Source: Paenibacillus silvestris
Lineage (GTDB): Bacteria; Bacillota; Bacilli; Paenibacillales; NBRC-103111
DNA length: 64,000 bases
Assembly: GCF_009882985.1 (NCBI RefSeq)
Contig: NZ_WTUZ01000022.1
Span: forward strand, 186,001-250,000
Direction: 5' to 3'
In this document: piece after piece, positions 50,406 to 58,973 of the stretch
Numbering within the stretch: position 1 is the first letter of the stretch
How the letters are laid out: each line of letters opens with the position of its first letter
Translations under genes and position numbers: made by a program
Notes under the pieces: generated by a model
Seen by the model: the letters and a program-made list of their open reading frames with translations, nothing else
Database searches by the model: none
Told to the model about the DNA's origin: nothing

Positions 50406-50834
50406 TTAATAATAGGATGTTAGTTTTTCAAAAGCACTTACGAAGACGTTGAGTTCCTCTGGCGGGAGCTTAGATAAGCCGCGAGCAATCACGTCTTTTT
50501 GAACATTTTGAGCGGCCGTAAGAACCTCTTGCCCGAGCTCTGTATTTTCTACCAAAACAATGCGCCGATCTGTTTCATGATGCTTGCGTATGACATGTCC
50601 GCTTTGGACAAGACGATCGATCATCACCGTAATCGCACTTGGTTTGACCCCCATTTTCTCAGCGAGAACGGTTTGTTTTGGGGTTCCCTCTTTGGCGATC
50701 ATGAATAGCATAAATAACTGCGGTCCCGTTAACTCTGATTTCAACTCGGCGAGTACGGCACTGCTAATTTTTCGATGGGCTGTTTCAAACGTCGTCCGAA
50801 AACGTATGGTATAAGCCATCAAGTCATCTTCCAT
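50406..50834 (-). CDS. MarR-family transcriptional regulator
   Basis: A 142-residue winged-helix protein: GTPKQTVLAEKMGVKPSAIT (helix-turn-helix) and DRLVQSGHVIRKHHETDRR (wing with the DxRR signature). AAGGAGA lies seven bases before the ATG. The exporter gene follows immediately, so the pair is presumably a ligand-induced efflux operon repressed by this protein. Confidence 0.92.
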   Translation of the reverse strand: MEDDLMAYTIRFRTTFETAHRKISSAVLAELKSELTGPQLFMLFMIAKEGTPKQTVLAEKMGVKPSAITVMIDRLVQSGHVIRKHHETDRRIVLVENTELGQEVLTAAQNVQKDVIARGLSKLPPEELNVFVSAFEKLTSYY

Positions 50835-50871
50835 TGAAAGTCTCCTTCTGGTTAATTATATGATCTAAATG

Positions 50872-50916
50872 TTAAACACTAAAATGTTTATATGAATTAA
50901 TGTTTAAACTGTTTAA
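50872..50916. promoter_or_regulatory. Candidate MarR operators upstream of the marR-exporter operon
   Basis: TTAAAC-T-GTTTAA at 50904-50916 is a perfect palindrome. A related pair TTAAAC...GTTTAT spans 50872-50891. On the minus strand a TATAAT -10 lies at 50855-50860, so the second site covers the -35 region. Binding by the MarR protein is inference. Confidence 0.5.
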
Positions 50917-51034
50917 GTAAAATATACGCTTATTCACTTGTTGAGTCAACTGGGAAAATGCGAGATACGAGGGGCACGTACTTGCATATGAGCACTATCT
51001 TGCATATAATAACTGGTACATATACGTAAAAATG

Positions 51035-51310
51035 CTTTGACGGAGAAGAGTACGCAGTGCTTCTTGACAGGGAGGGTAAGCCGTTGATTGAGAGCTGGCC
51101 CCGAGAATCAGGCTGCAGAAGTTCGCTCCCGAGCAGTCCTTTGAACCGAGATAGCTTTATTGGCTTTCTTCTAAGTAGAGGGAACCGGACACATCGTCCG
51201 TTATCTGGAATGAAGTGAGATCATTTTTTGGCCTATGGCCGAGAGATGCATCTAATTAGGGTGGTACCACGGCTTTTCGTCCCTTGTGAGGGAGCGGAAG
51301 GTCTTTTTTG
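51035..51310 (+). promoter_or_regulatory. T-box leader of pheST
   Basis: The region begins with a stem I-like GACGGAGAAGAGTACGCAG and contains the T-box sequence AGGGTGGTACCACGG at 51258-51272. It is followed by a GC-rich hairpin (CGTCCC/GGGAGCG, about 51277-51298) and TTTTTT, the competing terminator. A TTC (phenylalanine) triplet at 51122-51124 is the probable specifier. Uncharged tRNA-Phe binding should stabilise the antiterminator and switch on the phenylalanyl-tRNA synthetase genes. Confidence 0.92.
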
Positions 51311-51356
51311 TGTTTTCATTTTGGTTGATTCAGGGCCTAATTCAGGAGGGATTGCA

Positions 51357-52391
51357 ATGAAAGAGCGGTTAGAAGCTTTGAAGCAGGAAGCGCTGCAGGA
51401 GCTAAGCGGCGTACAAAGCCAGCAAGAGCTGAACGATTTACGTATTAAGTATATGGGTAAAAAAGGTCCATTAACCGAGGTTCTCCGCGGCATGGGTGCG
51501 CTAAGCGCAGAAGAAAGACCGATTATTGGGCAAGTAGCGAACGATGTTCGCGCTGCCATTGAATCGGTGATCGAAGAGAAGCAAGCAGCGTATCAGCAGC
51601 AAGAAACGGAGAACAGACTTCGCGCTGAAATGATCGACGTTACGCTGCCGGGCCGTCCATCTGCGCAAGGTGCGGTACACCCATTAAGCAAAGTGATCCA
51701 AGAGATTGAAGATATCTTCATCGGAATGGGGTATACCGTTGCAGAAGGACCAGAGGTTGAGCAGGATTATTACAACTTTGAAGCGCTGAATCTGCCCAAA
51801 GACCACCCAGCCCGCGATATGCAGGATTCCTTTTATATTACCGAAGAGATCTTGATGCGTACGCAAACCTCCCCTGTTCAAGTGAGAACGATGGAGAAAC
51901 GTAAAGGCGAAGTTCCGATCAAAATCATCTGTCCGGGGAAAGTATACCGCCGCGACGACGACGATGCGACACATTCCCATATGTTCACGCAAATCGAAGG
52001 TCTGGTTATCGACCGTAACGTTCGAATGAGCGATTTGAAGGGCACCTTGCTGCAATTCGTGCAAGAAATGTACGGCAAAGAAACAAGAATCCGTTTGCGT
52101 CCGAGCTTCTTCCCTTTCACGGAGCCAAGTGTTGAAGTTGATGTGAGCTGTGCGATGTGTGGAGGCGTTGGCTGCCGTACCTGCAAACAAACAGGTTGGC
52201 TGGAGATTCTCGGAGCGGGTATGGTTCATCCGCGCGTTCTTGAGATGGGTGGCTACGATCCGAAGGAATACACAGGCTTTGCATTCGGTATGGGCGTTGA
52301 GCGTATTGCCATGCTGAAATACGGAATCGAAGACATCCGTCATTTCTACACGAATGATCTACGTTTCTTAAAACAATTCTTACATCTGTAA
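51357..52391 (+). CDS. pheS: Phenylalanyl-tRNA synthetase alpha subunit
   Basis: A 344-residue subunit starting [18 protein letters not shown]; the ATG at 51357 has CAGGAGGG seven bases upstream, and longer frames enter the T-box terminator. The N-terminal coiled coil is followed by the class II catalytic core: [39 protein letters not shown] (motif 2 region), [29 protein letters not shown] and the motif 3 [17 protein letters not shown]. It forms an alpha2beta2 enzyme with PheT. Confidence 0.97.
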   Translation: MKERLEALKQEALQELSGVQSQQELNDLRIKYMGKKGPLTEVLRGMGALSAEERPIIGQVANDVRAAIESVIEEKQAAYQQQETENRLRAEMIDVTLPGRPSAQGAVHPLSKVIQEIEDIFIGMGYTVAEGPEVEQDYYNFEALNLPKDHPARDMQDSFYITEEILMRTQTSPVQVRTMEKRKGEVPIKIICPGKVYRRDDDDATHSHMFTQIEGLVIDRNVRMSDLKGTLLQFVQEMYGKETRIRLRPSFFPFTEPSVEVDVSCAMCGGVGCRTCKQTGWLEILGAGMVHPRVLEMGGYDPKEYTGFAFGMGVERIAMLKYGIEDIRHFYTNDLRFLKQFLHL

Positions 52392-52416
52392 GCATCAGGA
52401 AAAGGAGGGGTTAAGC

Positions 52417-54870
52417 ATGAATGTTTCATACCAATGGTTATCGGAATATGTAGATGTATCAGGCTTTACAGCAGAAGAATTAGCAGAGAAATTAACCCGA
52501 AGCGGCATCGAAGTGGATATCGTGGAGGATCGTAATAAAGGTGTAACGAACGTCGTTGTCGGGTATGTGAAATCCCGTGAGAAACATCCGGACGCAGACA
52601 AATTAAGCGTGTGTATCATTGATGCTGGTCAAGGCGAAGATTTGCAAATCGTCTGCGGAGCCAAAAATATTGATGCCGGCCAAAAAGTACCTGTCGCTAT
52701 GATCGGTGCTGTTCTGCCAGGCGGACTGCAAATTAAACGTGCCAAACTGCGCGGCGTTGAGTCGCAAGGGATGATTTGCTCAGCCAAAGAGCTTGGTTTG
52801 AACGATAAGCTGCTTCCAAAAGAAATTCAGGAAGGTATTCTAGTACTTCCGCAAGAAACGGAAATCGGAAGTTCCGTTCTTGATGTTCTAGCCATTAATG
52901 ACAAAGTGTTGGAACTCGATCTGACACCGAACCGTTCCGACTGCTTAAGCATGCTCGGAGCAGCTTATGAGATCGCAGCGATCCTTGGTCGCAGTGTCAA
53001 ACTGCCGGATGCAGAAGCAGCGCTTGGGCAGGCTGGATCAGCCGGTGTGAAAGCCGCTGACCGCATCAGCGTGAAGGTCACAGCGTCGGAGCAGTGCTCG
53101 CACTACGCAGCTCGCCTGATCGAAGGTGTGCGCGTTGGCACTTCTCCGCTCTGGATGCAAAACCGTTTGATGGCCGCAGGGATCCGTCCCATCAATAACA
53201 TCGTAGACATCACGAATTTCGTGATGCTGGAGTATGGTCAGCCGCTGCATGCTTTTGATGCTGAACAGCTGAACAATGGCCACATCGATGTACGCCTTGC
53301 TAAGGCAGGCGAGAAGCTTGTTACGCTTGACGATGTAGAGCGTACCCTAGAGCCGCACATGCTGCTTGTTACGGACGGCACGAAGCCTGTAGCGATCGCT
53401 GGTGTTATGGGCGGCGCGAATTCCGAAGTGACGAATGATACGACACGGATTTTACTTGAATCCGCTAAGTTCGCAGGCTCCTCTGTGCGCCGCACATCGC
53501 GCCAGCTTGGCCTTCGCTCTGAAGCGAGTCTTCGCTTCGAGAAAGAAGTGAACCCGGAAGCGGTGCTTCCGGCATTGAACCGCGCTGCTGCATTGATTGC
53601 TGAGTATGCAGGCGGTAAAGTCGCAGACGGCATCGCCCAAGCTGTTGCCGGCTCGCATAAACCAGTCAGCATCGAGCTGGCTGCTGACCGTGTGAACAAC
53701 TATCTCGGTACGAAGCTTACGCTTGACGAGATGGGACAAATTATAGAGCGCCTGCACTTCACGTTCGAGCAGGCGGGAGAAGGCAAGCTGCTTGTGCACG
53801 TGCCGAGCCGCCGAGGAGACATCACGCGGGATGTTGATTTGATCGAAGAAGTGGCACGCCTCTTCGGCTATGATAACATCCCGACGACCTTGATGACTGG
53901 CGTGACGACGCCAGGCTCCTTGTCCAAAGAGCAGTCGATTCGCCGCATTGCGCGGAATCTCCTGACACAAAGCGGGCTGCATGAAGTCATTACCTATGCC
54001 TTCACGCACCCGGACCAAACGGCTTCGCTGCCTGGTCTATATCCAGCGGCTAAACCGATCTCCCTCGCAATGCCAATGAGCGAGGATCGCAGCCAATTGC
54101 GTACCAGCTTGCTTCCGCATTTACTGGAAGTAGTGAGTTACAACCGTAACCGTACGATGGACGACGTAGCTATTTTCGAAGTCGGCAAATCGTTCATCAC
54201 AGATGAATCAACACTCACTACGCTGCCGCAAGAAAAGCTTCTGCTTTCTATTGTTATGACAGGCAAACGCCGCGGTGCTCATTGGGCTCAGAAGTCTGAA
54301 GCCGTTGATTTCTATGACATCAAAGGAATTTTTGACCGACTGATCAGCTACTTGGGTGTCAAAGGACTTACGTACACATCGGCTTCTCCTGAGGGCTTCC
54401 ATCCTGGGCGTACAGCAGAGCTGCTGCTTACTTCCTCCGAAGGTTCGAAGGTTATTGGCCGTGTAGGTCAATTGCACCCAACCGTTCAACAGCAGCGTGA
54501 TCTAGATGACACGTATGTGCTTGAAGTTGAGTTAACTCCAATCCTAGAAGCTGCCGGAGATGCGATTGTGTATAAGCTGCTGCCGCGTTACCCGTCCATT
54601 GGGCGTGATATTGCGGTCGTTGTCCATGCAAACGTACCGGTTGGTCTTATGGAGCAGTCGATTGCAGAAGTTGCCGGGGATTTGCTTGAATCTATCCAGG
54701 TTTTTGATATCTACACAGGAGAGCGTCTTGGTGCAAATCGTAAGAGCGTAGCTATCGCTCTCGTGTACCGTCATGCGGAAAGAACTCTGTTAGATGAAGA
54801 GGTCACCGAGCTCCATGCCAAAGTGGTTCAAACCCTTGAACAGCAATATGAGGCAGAGTTAAGAAAATAG
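52417..54870 (+). CDS. pheT: Phenylalanyl-tRNA synthetase beta subunit
   Basis: An 817-residue subunit beginning MNVSYQWLSEYVDVSGFTAE. Domains in order: N-terminal and tRNA-binding OB domain (about 40-155; GYVKSREKHPDADKLSVC), B3/B4 editing region (about 210-390; YGQPLHAFDAEQL), B5 domain (about 408-480), class II-like core (about 485-690; TPGSLSKEQSIRR), and C-terminal anticodon-binding FDX-ACB domain (about 715-817; PRYPSIGRDIAVVV). The editing region hydrolyses mischarged Tyr-tRNA-Phe in relatives. It starts 25 bases after pheS with AAGGAGG. Confidence 0.97.
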   Translation: MNVSYQWLSEYVDVSGFTAEELAEKLTRSGIEVDIVEDRNKGVTNVVVGYVKSREKHPDADKLSVCIIDAGQGEDLQIVCGAKNIDAGQKVPVAMIGAVLPGGLQIKRAKLRGVESQGMICSAKELGLNDKLLPKEIQEGILVLPQETEIGSSVLDVLAINDKVLELDLTPNRSDCLSMLGAAYEIAAILGRSVKLPDAEAALGQAGSAGVKAADRISVKVTASEQCSHYAARLIEGVRVGTSPLWMQNRLMAAGIRPINNIVDITNFVMLEYGQPLHAFDAEQLNNGHIDVRLAKAGEKLVTLDDVERTLEPHMLLVTDGTKPVAIAGVMGGANSEVTNDTTRILLESAKFAGSSVRRTSRQLGLRSEASLRFEKEVNPEAVLPALNRAAALIAEYAGGKVADGIAQAVAGSHKPVSIELAADRVNNYLGTKLTLDEMGQIIERLHFTFEQAGEGKLLVHVPSRRGDITRDVDLIEEVARLFGYDNIPTTLMTGVTTPGSLSKEQSIRRIARNLLTQSGLHEVITYAFTHPDQTASLPGLYPAAKPISLAMPMSEDRSQLRTSLLPHLLEVVSYNRNRTMDDVAIFEVGKSFITDESTLTTLPQEKLLLSIVMTGKRRGAHWAQKSEAVDFYDIKGIFDRLISYLGVKGLTYTSASPEGFHPGRTAELLLTSSEGSKVIGRVGQLHPTVQQQRDLDDTYVLEVELTPILEAAGDAIVYKLLPRYPSIGRDIAVVVHANVPVGLMEQSIAEVAGDLLESIQVFDIYTGERLGANRKSVAIALVYRHAERTLLDEEVTELHAKVVQTLEQQYEAELRK

Positions 54871-54899
54871 TGCAAGTTTCTTCTAAGTTGCAGGAAAAC

Positions 54900-54944
54900 A
54901 GGCTGGTCTTATCGAAATTAACGTCGATAAGGCCAGCCTTTTCA
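54900..54944 (+). terminator. Rho-independent terminator after pheT
   Basis: AGGCTGGTCTTATCGA pairs with TCGATAAGGCCAGCCT (one mismatch), followed by TTTTC. Confidence 0.88.
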
Positions 54945-54961
54945 TCTAAGGGGGAAATAAT

Positions 54962-57109
54962 ATGACTGCAGAAGACAAAACGAAAATAACCGTTGACATA
55001 TATGGAAATCAATACAAGTTAAAAGCAGATACCAATACCAATTACATGAAACGTGTTGCGGAATACGTGAATGACCAAATGTTTCGCATAGCGAAGGGAT
55101 ACCCGCGATTAGATTCGCAAAGGATTGCTGTACTTGCTGCCGTGAACATGGCCGATGAATGCTTCCGAATGAATGAAATCATGGAAGAGCTAAGCGCAGC
55201 GCAGAAAGAACAAGAAGCAACCAAAGTTGCTTTTGAAAAAATGAACGTTACCTACAATCAATTAAAGCATGATTATGATAAACAGCAAGCGTTCGTGACT
55301 GAGCAAAAGGTTAAATTAGACCAAGCGCAGACACAGAAGGAGCAGCTCCAGCAAGACGTGCAGAAGGGCAAGGAAGAGCAGGAGATAGCCAAGCAGCAAC
55401 TGCTGCAAGCTAAGCAGCAGCAAGATCAAGTCAAACAGCAGCAAGACCAAGCTAAACAGCAATATGATCAAACGAAACAACAGCTCGAACAAGAAAGAAA
55501 GCAAGTTGCCCAAACGCGGCAGCTGCTTGATCAAGAAAAACAGCAGCACCTACAAACGAAAAAGCAAATTGATCAGGGCAAGCAACAGCAAGAGCTGCTG
55601 AGACAGCAATTGCAGCAAGTTAAGAAGGAACAAGACCAAGCTAAGCTGGTTCATGAACAAATCAAACAAAAGCTTGAACAGGAGCAAAAGCAATTAACGC
55701 AAGCTCAGCAGTTGCTTGAACAGGAGAAACAGCAGCACTTGCAGGCCGTGCAGCTGCTTGAAGAAGGCAAGAAGGAACAAGAGCAACTGATACAGCAGTT
55801 GCAGCAAGCTAAGCAGGAGCAAGTTCAAGCTAACCAGCTAAATGAGGAAATCCAGGAACAACTTGAACAAGAGAAAAAACAAGCTATAGATACACAGCTA
55901 TTGCTTGATCAGGAAAAGCAGCAGCAATTAGAACTTGAGCAACAGCTCGAACAAAATAAGCAACTACAAGCACAAATGGAGCAGCAGTTACAAGAAGCGG
56001 GTCAACAAAACGAAGAAGGCACACTTATTCAAGAGCAAATTAAACAACAGCTTAAAGCAGAGAAAGCGCAGTTCTTGCTAGCCAAACAGCAAATCGAACA
56101 AGGCAAACAACAACAAGAGCAGTTGAGACAGCAATTGCAGCAAGCCAAACAGCAGCAAGATCAAGCTAAGCAGTTCAGTGAACAGATCAAACAACAACTT
56201 GAACAAGAGAAGAAGCAAGTTTATAAGACGCAGCAAGAGCTTGAACAAGAGAAGAAGCAGCAAGTAGACCTGCAAGATCAGCTTGAACAAGAGAAGAAGC
56301 AGCAATTAGATTTGCAAGATCAGCTCGAACAGGAGAAAAAGCAACAATTTGTCTTGCAACAACAGCTGGAACAAAATAAGCAACTGCAAGAACAAATGGA
56401 GCATCAGTTACAAGAAGCTGGCCAACAGAATGAGAAATTCATTTCACTCCAAGCGCAAATGAAACAACAGCTTGAAGAAGAGAAACAGCAGTACTTGCTA
56501 GCCAAACAGCAAATCGAGCAAGAGAAAAAGCTGGTTCATAAGACACTACAACAGCTTGAACTGGAGAAACAGCAGCACTTAGCGTTGCAGGATAAACTTG
56601 AGCAAGAAAAAGAAGAAAAAGAAGCGCTAGTTCAAAGTTATTTGGAGGAAAAAGAATCGGCAGATTTGCAGTATCTAGAGGAAATTGAACGTATAGAGAG
56701 CAAACATAAAGAAGAACTACACGCAAATATTACCCGAGTTGAGCTAGAAAAGGTTGATATTGTAGGAAAATTCCAAGAGCAACAATCTAGTATCGTACAA
56801 CAATATGAAGACCAAAAATCAACGATTATCCAACACTATCACACTCAAATAGAATCTTTAATTCAGCAGCAGCAACAGGAGAAACAATTGTTAAATCAAT
56901 ATTTTGAAGAGGAAAAAGAACGTCTTCATGAACGATATGATAGTGAGAAAGAAAAATTATTAAATCAGAACTTGAACGACGATGCCTTGCAAAAGGAACT
57001 TCAACAGGTTAAAGAAGAGTACAGAGAACTTCGTGAGGAATATGCTAAGCTGCAGAACGAGTATAATGAATGGATTGAATTAGTCGAAACAGACAGCCCG
57101 GTCCGGTAA
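54962..57109 (+). CDS. ZapA-domain protein with a very long Gln-rich coiled coil
   Basis: A 715-residue protein. Residues 1-85 are a clear ZapA domain (KITVDIYGNQYKLKADTNTN, MKRVAEYVNDQM, RLDSQRIAVLAAVNMADEC). ZapA normally ends after 85-130 residues and bundles FtsZ at midcell. Here about 600 residues of Gln/Glu/Lys/Leu heptads follow, with internal duplications: a module beginning (D/E)xGKxxQExLxQQLQQ recurs at spacings of 63 and then 112 residues, both multiples of seven, and a LEQNKQLQ...QLQEAGQQN block occurs twice. The final 100 residues are less repetitive. Position between pheT and cvpA matches B. subtilis zapA. A very long rod-like division or cytoskeletal protein is the likeliest reading. 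Confidence 0.85.
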   Translation: MTAEDKTKITVDIYGNQYKLKADTNTNYMKRVAEYVNDQMFRIAKGYPRLDSQRIAVLAAVNMADECFRMNEIMEELSAAQKEQEATKVAFEKMNVTYNQLKHDYDKQQAFVTEQKVKLDQAQTQKEQLQQDVQKGKEEQEIAKQQLLQAKQQQDQVKQQQDQAKQQYDQTKQQLEQERKQVAQTRQLLDQEKQQHLQTKKQIDQGKQQQELLRQQLQQVKKEQDQAKLVHEQIKQKLEQEQKQLTQAQQLLEQEKQQHLQAVQLLEEGKKEQEQLIQQLQQAKQEQVQANQLNEEIQEQLEQEKKQAIDTQLLLDQEKQQQLELEQQLEQNKQLQAQMEQQLQEAGQQNEEGTLIQEQIKQQLKAEKAQFLLAKQQIEQGKQQQEQLRQQLQQAKQQQDQAKQFSEQIKQQLEQEKKQVYKTQQELEQEKKQQVDLQDQLEQEKKQQLDLQDQLEQEKKQQFVLQQQLEQNKQLQEQMEHQLQEAGQQNEKFISLQAQMKQQLEEEKQQYLLAKQQIEQEKKLVHKTLQQLELEKQQHLALQDKLEQEKEEKEALVQSYLEEKESADLQYLEEIERIESKHKEELHANITRVELEKVDIVGKFQEQQSSIVQQYEDQKSTIIQHYHTQIESLIQQQQQEKQLLNQYFEEEKERLHERYDSEKEKLLNQNLNDDALQKELQQVKEEYRELREEYAKLQNEYNEWIELVETDSPVR

Positions 57110-57120
57110 TCCGAGTGATC

Positions 57121-57669
57121 ATGAACAAATTAGATTATATGTTATTGGCTATCGTCGTTTTGGGATTGCTGATTGGTTATTTTAGAGGCTTTATCGCTCA
57201 GATTGTCTCTGTCGCTGGGTTTGTGCTTGCCTACTTGGTAGCTTTTTATTTTTACAAGGATTTTGCGCCGCTGCTTCGGAATGCTATCTCATTACCCACT
57301 TATCAAAGTTATCAGAAATACGAATTTATCGTAAAAGGTCTCAATCTAGATACGTATATCTTGAATGCCATAGCCTTTGCCATCTTATTCTTTGGCGTCA
57401 AATTCGCCCTCGTATTCATCGGAAGAGCATTAAATATTTTAGCTAAAACGCCAGGCTTGAATGTCATTAATCGTTGGAGTGGGGCGTTACTTGGCTTGGC
57501 AGAAGCGCTCTTGATTGTCATTATTGCCGTGAACGTCATCACGATTATTCCATCGGATGGACTTCAAAAGCTGCTCTCGAGCTCAGCAGTAGCTCCTTAT
57601 CTCATTAATGAATTACCCAACGTTGCAGGTAAATTGCAAGAGCTCTGGAAGCAAGGGATTCCCATATGA
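57121..57669 (+). CDS. CvpA-family membrane protein (YshB-like)
   Basis: A 182-residue membrane protein with four hydrophobic helices: LDYMLLAIVVLGLLIGYFRG, then FVLAYLVAFYF, AIAFAILFFGVKFALVFIG and ALLIVIIAVNVITII. This is the CvpA/colicin V production family; in B. subtilis yshB lies in the same place after zapA. The start is ATG 57121 or GTG 57115; the sequence GAGTGATC before the ATG resembles a ribosome site. Function in Gram-positives is unknown, with envelope homeostasis suspected. Confidence 0.85.
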   Translation: MNKLDYMLLAIVVLGLLIGYFRGFIAQIVSVAGFVLAYLVAFYFYKDFAPLLRNAISLPTYQSYQKYEFIVKGLNLDTYILNAIAFAILFFGVKFALVFIGRALNILAKTPGLNVINRWSGALLGLAEALLIVIIAVNVITIIPSDGLQKLLSSSAVAPYLINELPNVAGKLQELWKQGIPI

Positions 57670-57717
57670 AAGCTGCCGATTTCTATTTCTATAGAAAAAG
57701 GCGGCTTTTATTTTTTT
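57669..57717 (+). terminator. Rho-independent terminator after cvpA
   Basis: AAAGCTGCC pairs with GGCGGCTTT (one wobble) around an AT-rich internal stem, followed by T residues. Confidence 0.8.
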
Positions 57718-57725
57718 GGAGCATA

Positions 57726-57766
57726 AAAAAATGCCTTACCGCGGTAACTGCGATAAAGCATTTGTG
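57726..57766 (-). terminator. Rho-independent terminator after the CuA-like lipoprotein
   Basis: On the minus strand AAATGCTTTATCGC pairs with GCGGTAAGGCATTT and is followed by a run of T. Confidence 0.8.
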
Positions 57767-57772
57767 AATTTG

Positions 57773-58162
57773 TTATTCAACAATCAATGTTGTTTTCATA
57801 TTGGCATGGCCGCTTCCGCACATGATGGAGCAAGTGATAGGAAATGAACCGGCTTTGTCCGGGGTAAACGTAAATGTTTTGTTGCTGTTGTCAAGTTTAA
57901 CGCTGAATTCCTTAATAGATGCACCGTGAACACCTTGTGAGTTGTCAAGCGTAATCGTGACAGGCTGACCTTTTTTTACGCGATATTCTGCTTGATCAAA
58001 TTGGAAGTTAGTTGCTTTCAAAACCACGTTTTGACCACCAGCGGCAGCTTGCGTGGTTGCAGCTGGAGAAGTTGTTTCTGCTGGTTTGGACGCTTTACTT
58101 CCACAAGCAGTGATTGCAATAACTATAGCAACTCCCATTAAAAGCACGAGTAGTTTTTTCAT
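57773..58162 (-). CDS. Cupredoxin-like lipoprotein with a CuA-type metal motif
   Basis: A 129-residue protein. Signal peptide with lipobox (AITACGSK, Cys about residue 20), a Ala/Thr linker, and an approximately 80-residue cupredoxin domain (KATNFQFDQAEYRVKKGQPV) ending FPITCSIMCGSGHANMKTTL. The Cys-x3-Cys-x3-His-x2-Met spacing is that of the binuclear CuA site of cytochrome oxidase subunit II, with an earlier His in GVHGAS as a possible fourth ligand. No oxidase genes are nearby, so it may be an electron carrier, a copper store or a chaperone. It interrupts the otherwise Bacillus-like cvpA-mutS2 order on the opposite strand. Confidence 0.87.
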   Translation of the reverse strand: MKKLLVLLMGVAIVIAITACGSKASKPAETTSPAATTQAAAGGQNVVLKATNFQFDQAEYRVKKGQPVTITLDNSQGVHGASIKEFSVKLDNSNKTFTFTPDKAGSFPITCSIMCGSGHANMKTTLIVE

Positions 58163-58267
58163 AATACCCTCCGACTATAAAATGTATTTGTTTTCCTCTC
58201 AATTGTACATCACTCATTTGGAAAAAACAGTGACAAACTAGTGAAAGAGTTCGGAAGGGCTCAGAAA

Positions 58268-58320
58268 AGGAAAAGATCGGCCCGGCGGTTGAATACGCAG
58301 CAGACCGATCTTTTTTGGGC
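58268..58320 (-). terminator. Terminator after the YvlD-like gene
   Basis: On the minus strand AAAAGATCGG pairs with CCGATCTTTT across a GC-containing loop. It lies 36 bases beyond the YvlD-like stop codon and upstream of the CuA-like gene. Confidence 0.75.
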
Positions 58321-58355
58321 TTTATCATGGCTATCAGGACAACAAACTGATACAG

Positions 58356-58724
58356 TTATCGACGATCTTCTCTTCCTGTGATCCCTTGTTCGAAAGGGGT
58401 TTTCACAGGGATGAACAAGTCGATGATCCCAATGACTAAAGCGGCTAAAATCGCACCTATAATGCTCGTTGTAACATTGCTTACGACAAACTGGGCCGCC
58501 CAGATGACCAGTGCGCTCACCAGAAAGCCTACGATTCCTCTGCCAAAGGGAGTGATTTGCTTGCCGAAAATTCCTTCAATGATCCATGCCGCAATGGCAA
58601 TGACCAAAGCAAGGAAAAACGCGCTCCAGAATCCGCCGACTTGAAATCCTGGCACTAACCAACTTACAAACATTAAGACCAAAGCAGATACAATAAACCT
58701 GACCAGATGTCCTAGAAGATGCAT
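58356..58724 (-). CDS. YvlD-like (phage holin 4 superfamily) membrane protein
   Basis: A 122-residue protein with four hydrophobic helices: HLVRFIVSALVLMFVSWLVP, then FWSAFFLALVIAIAAWII, GIVGFLVSALVIWAAQFVV and IIGAILAALVIGIIDLFIP. The VPGFQVGGF...FGKQITPFGRG pattern is that of the YvlD family. AAAGGAGG precedes the ATG. In B. subtilis, yvlD is part of the SigW envelope-stress regulon; no clean SigW promoter is seen here. Not a phage gene despite the superfamily name. Confidence 0.87.
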   Translation of the reverse strand: MHLLGHLVRFIVSALVLMFVSWLVPGFQVGGFWSAFFLALVIAIAAWIIEGIFGKQITPFGRGIVGFLVSALVIWAAQFVVSNVTTSIIGAILAALVIGIIDLFIPVKTPFEQGITGREDRR

Positions 58725-58973
58725 TCAAGAACCTCCTTTTTTCTACGATGAGACGAACCCGCCTTCATGATAGAAAAGATGTTTTTTGTTGAATTTTGCT
58801 TGGTGTGTTTGACATTTATTTCGATTCCTTGGCAGAAGGAATAGGTGCACAAATTAGTGTATCCAATTATGGAACAGATTATGGTAGGCAGCATCTTCCA
58901 TATAACAATTGTCTCCGTAGCTAATCATACGCAAAATGGTTTATAATATAGGATAGAAATGAGGTTGGGACAG

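Noticed and set aside
51684..52343. 219-codon minus-strand frame opposite pheS
   Set aside because: Antisense shadow of a universally conserved gene; no family resemblance.
55316..56726. Leucine-rich minus-strand frames opposite the coiled-coil gene
   Set aside because: They are the complement of CAG/CAA/GAA-rich codons; no start signals, and the plus strand is clearly coding.
58356..58724. Phage holin / prophage remnant
   Set aside because: The holin 4 superfamily name is historical; the protein is a YvlD-type chromosomal membrane protein and no phage genes are near.
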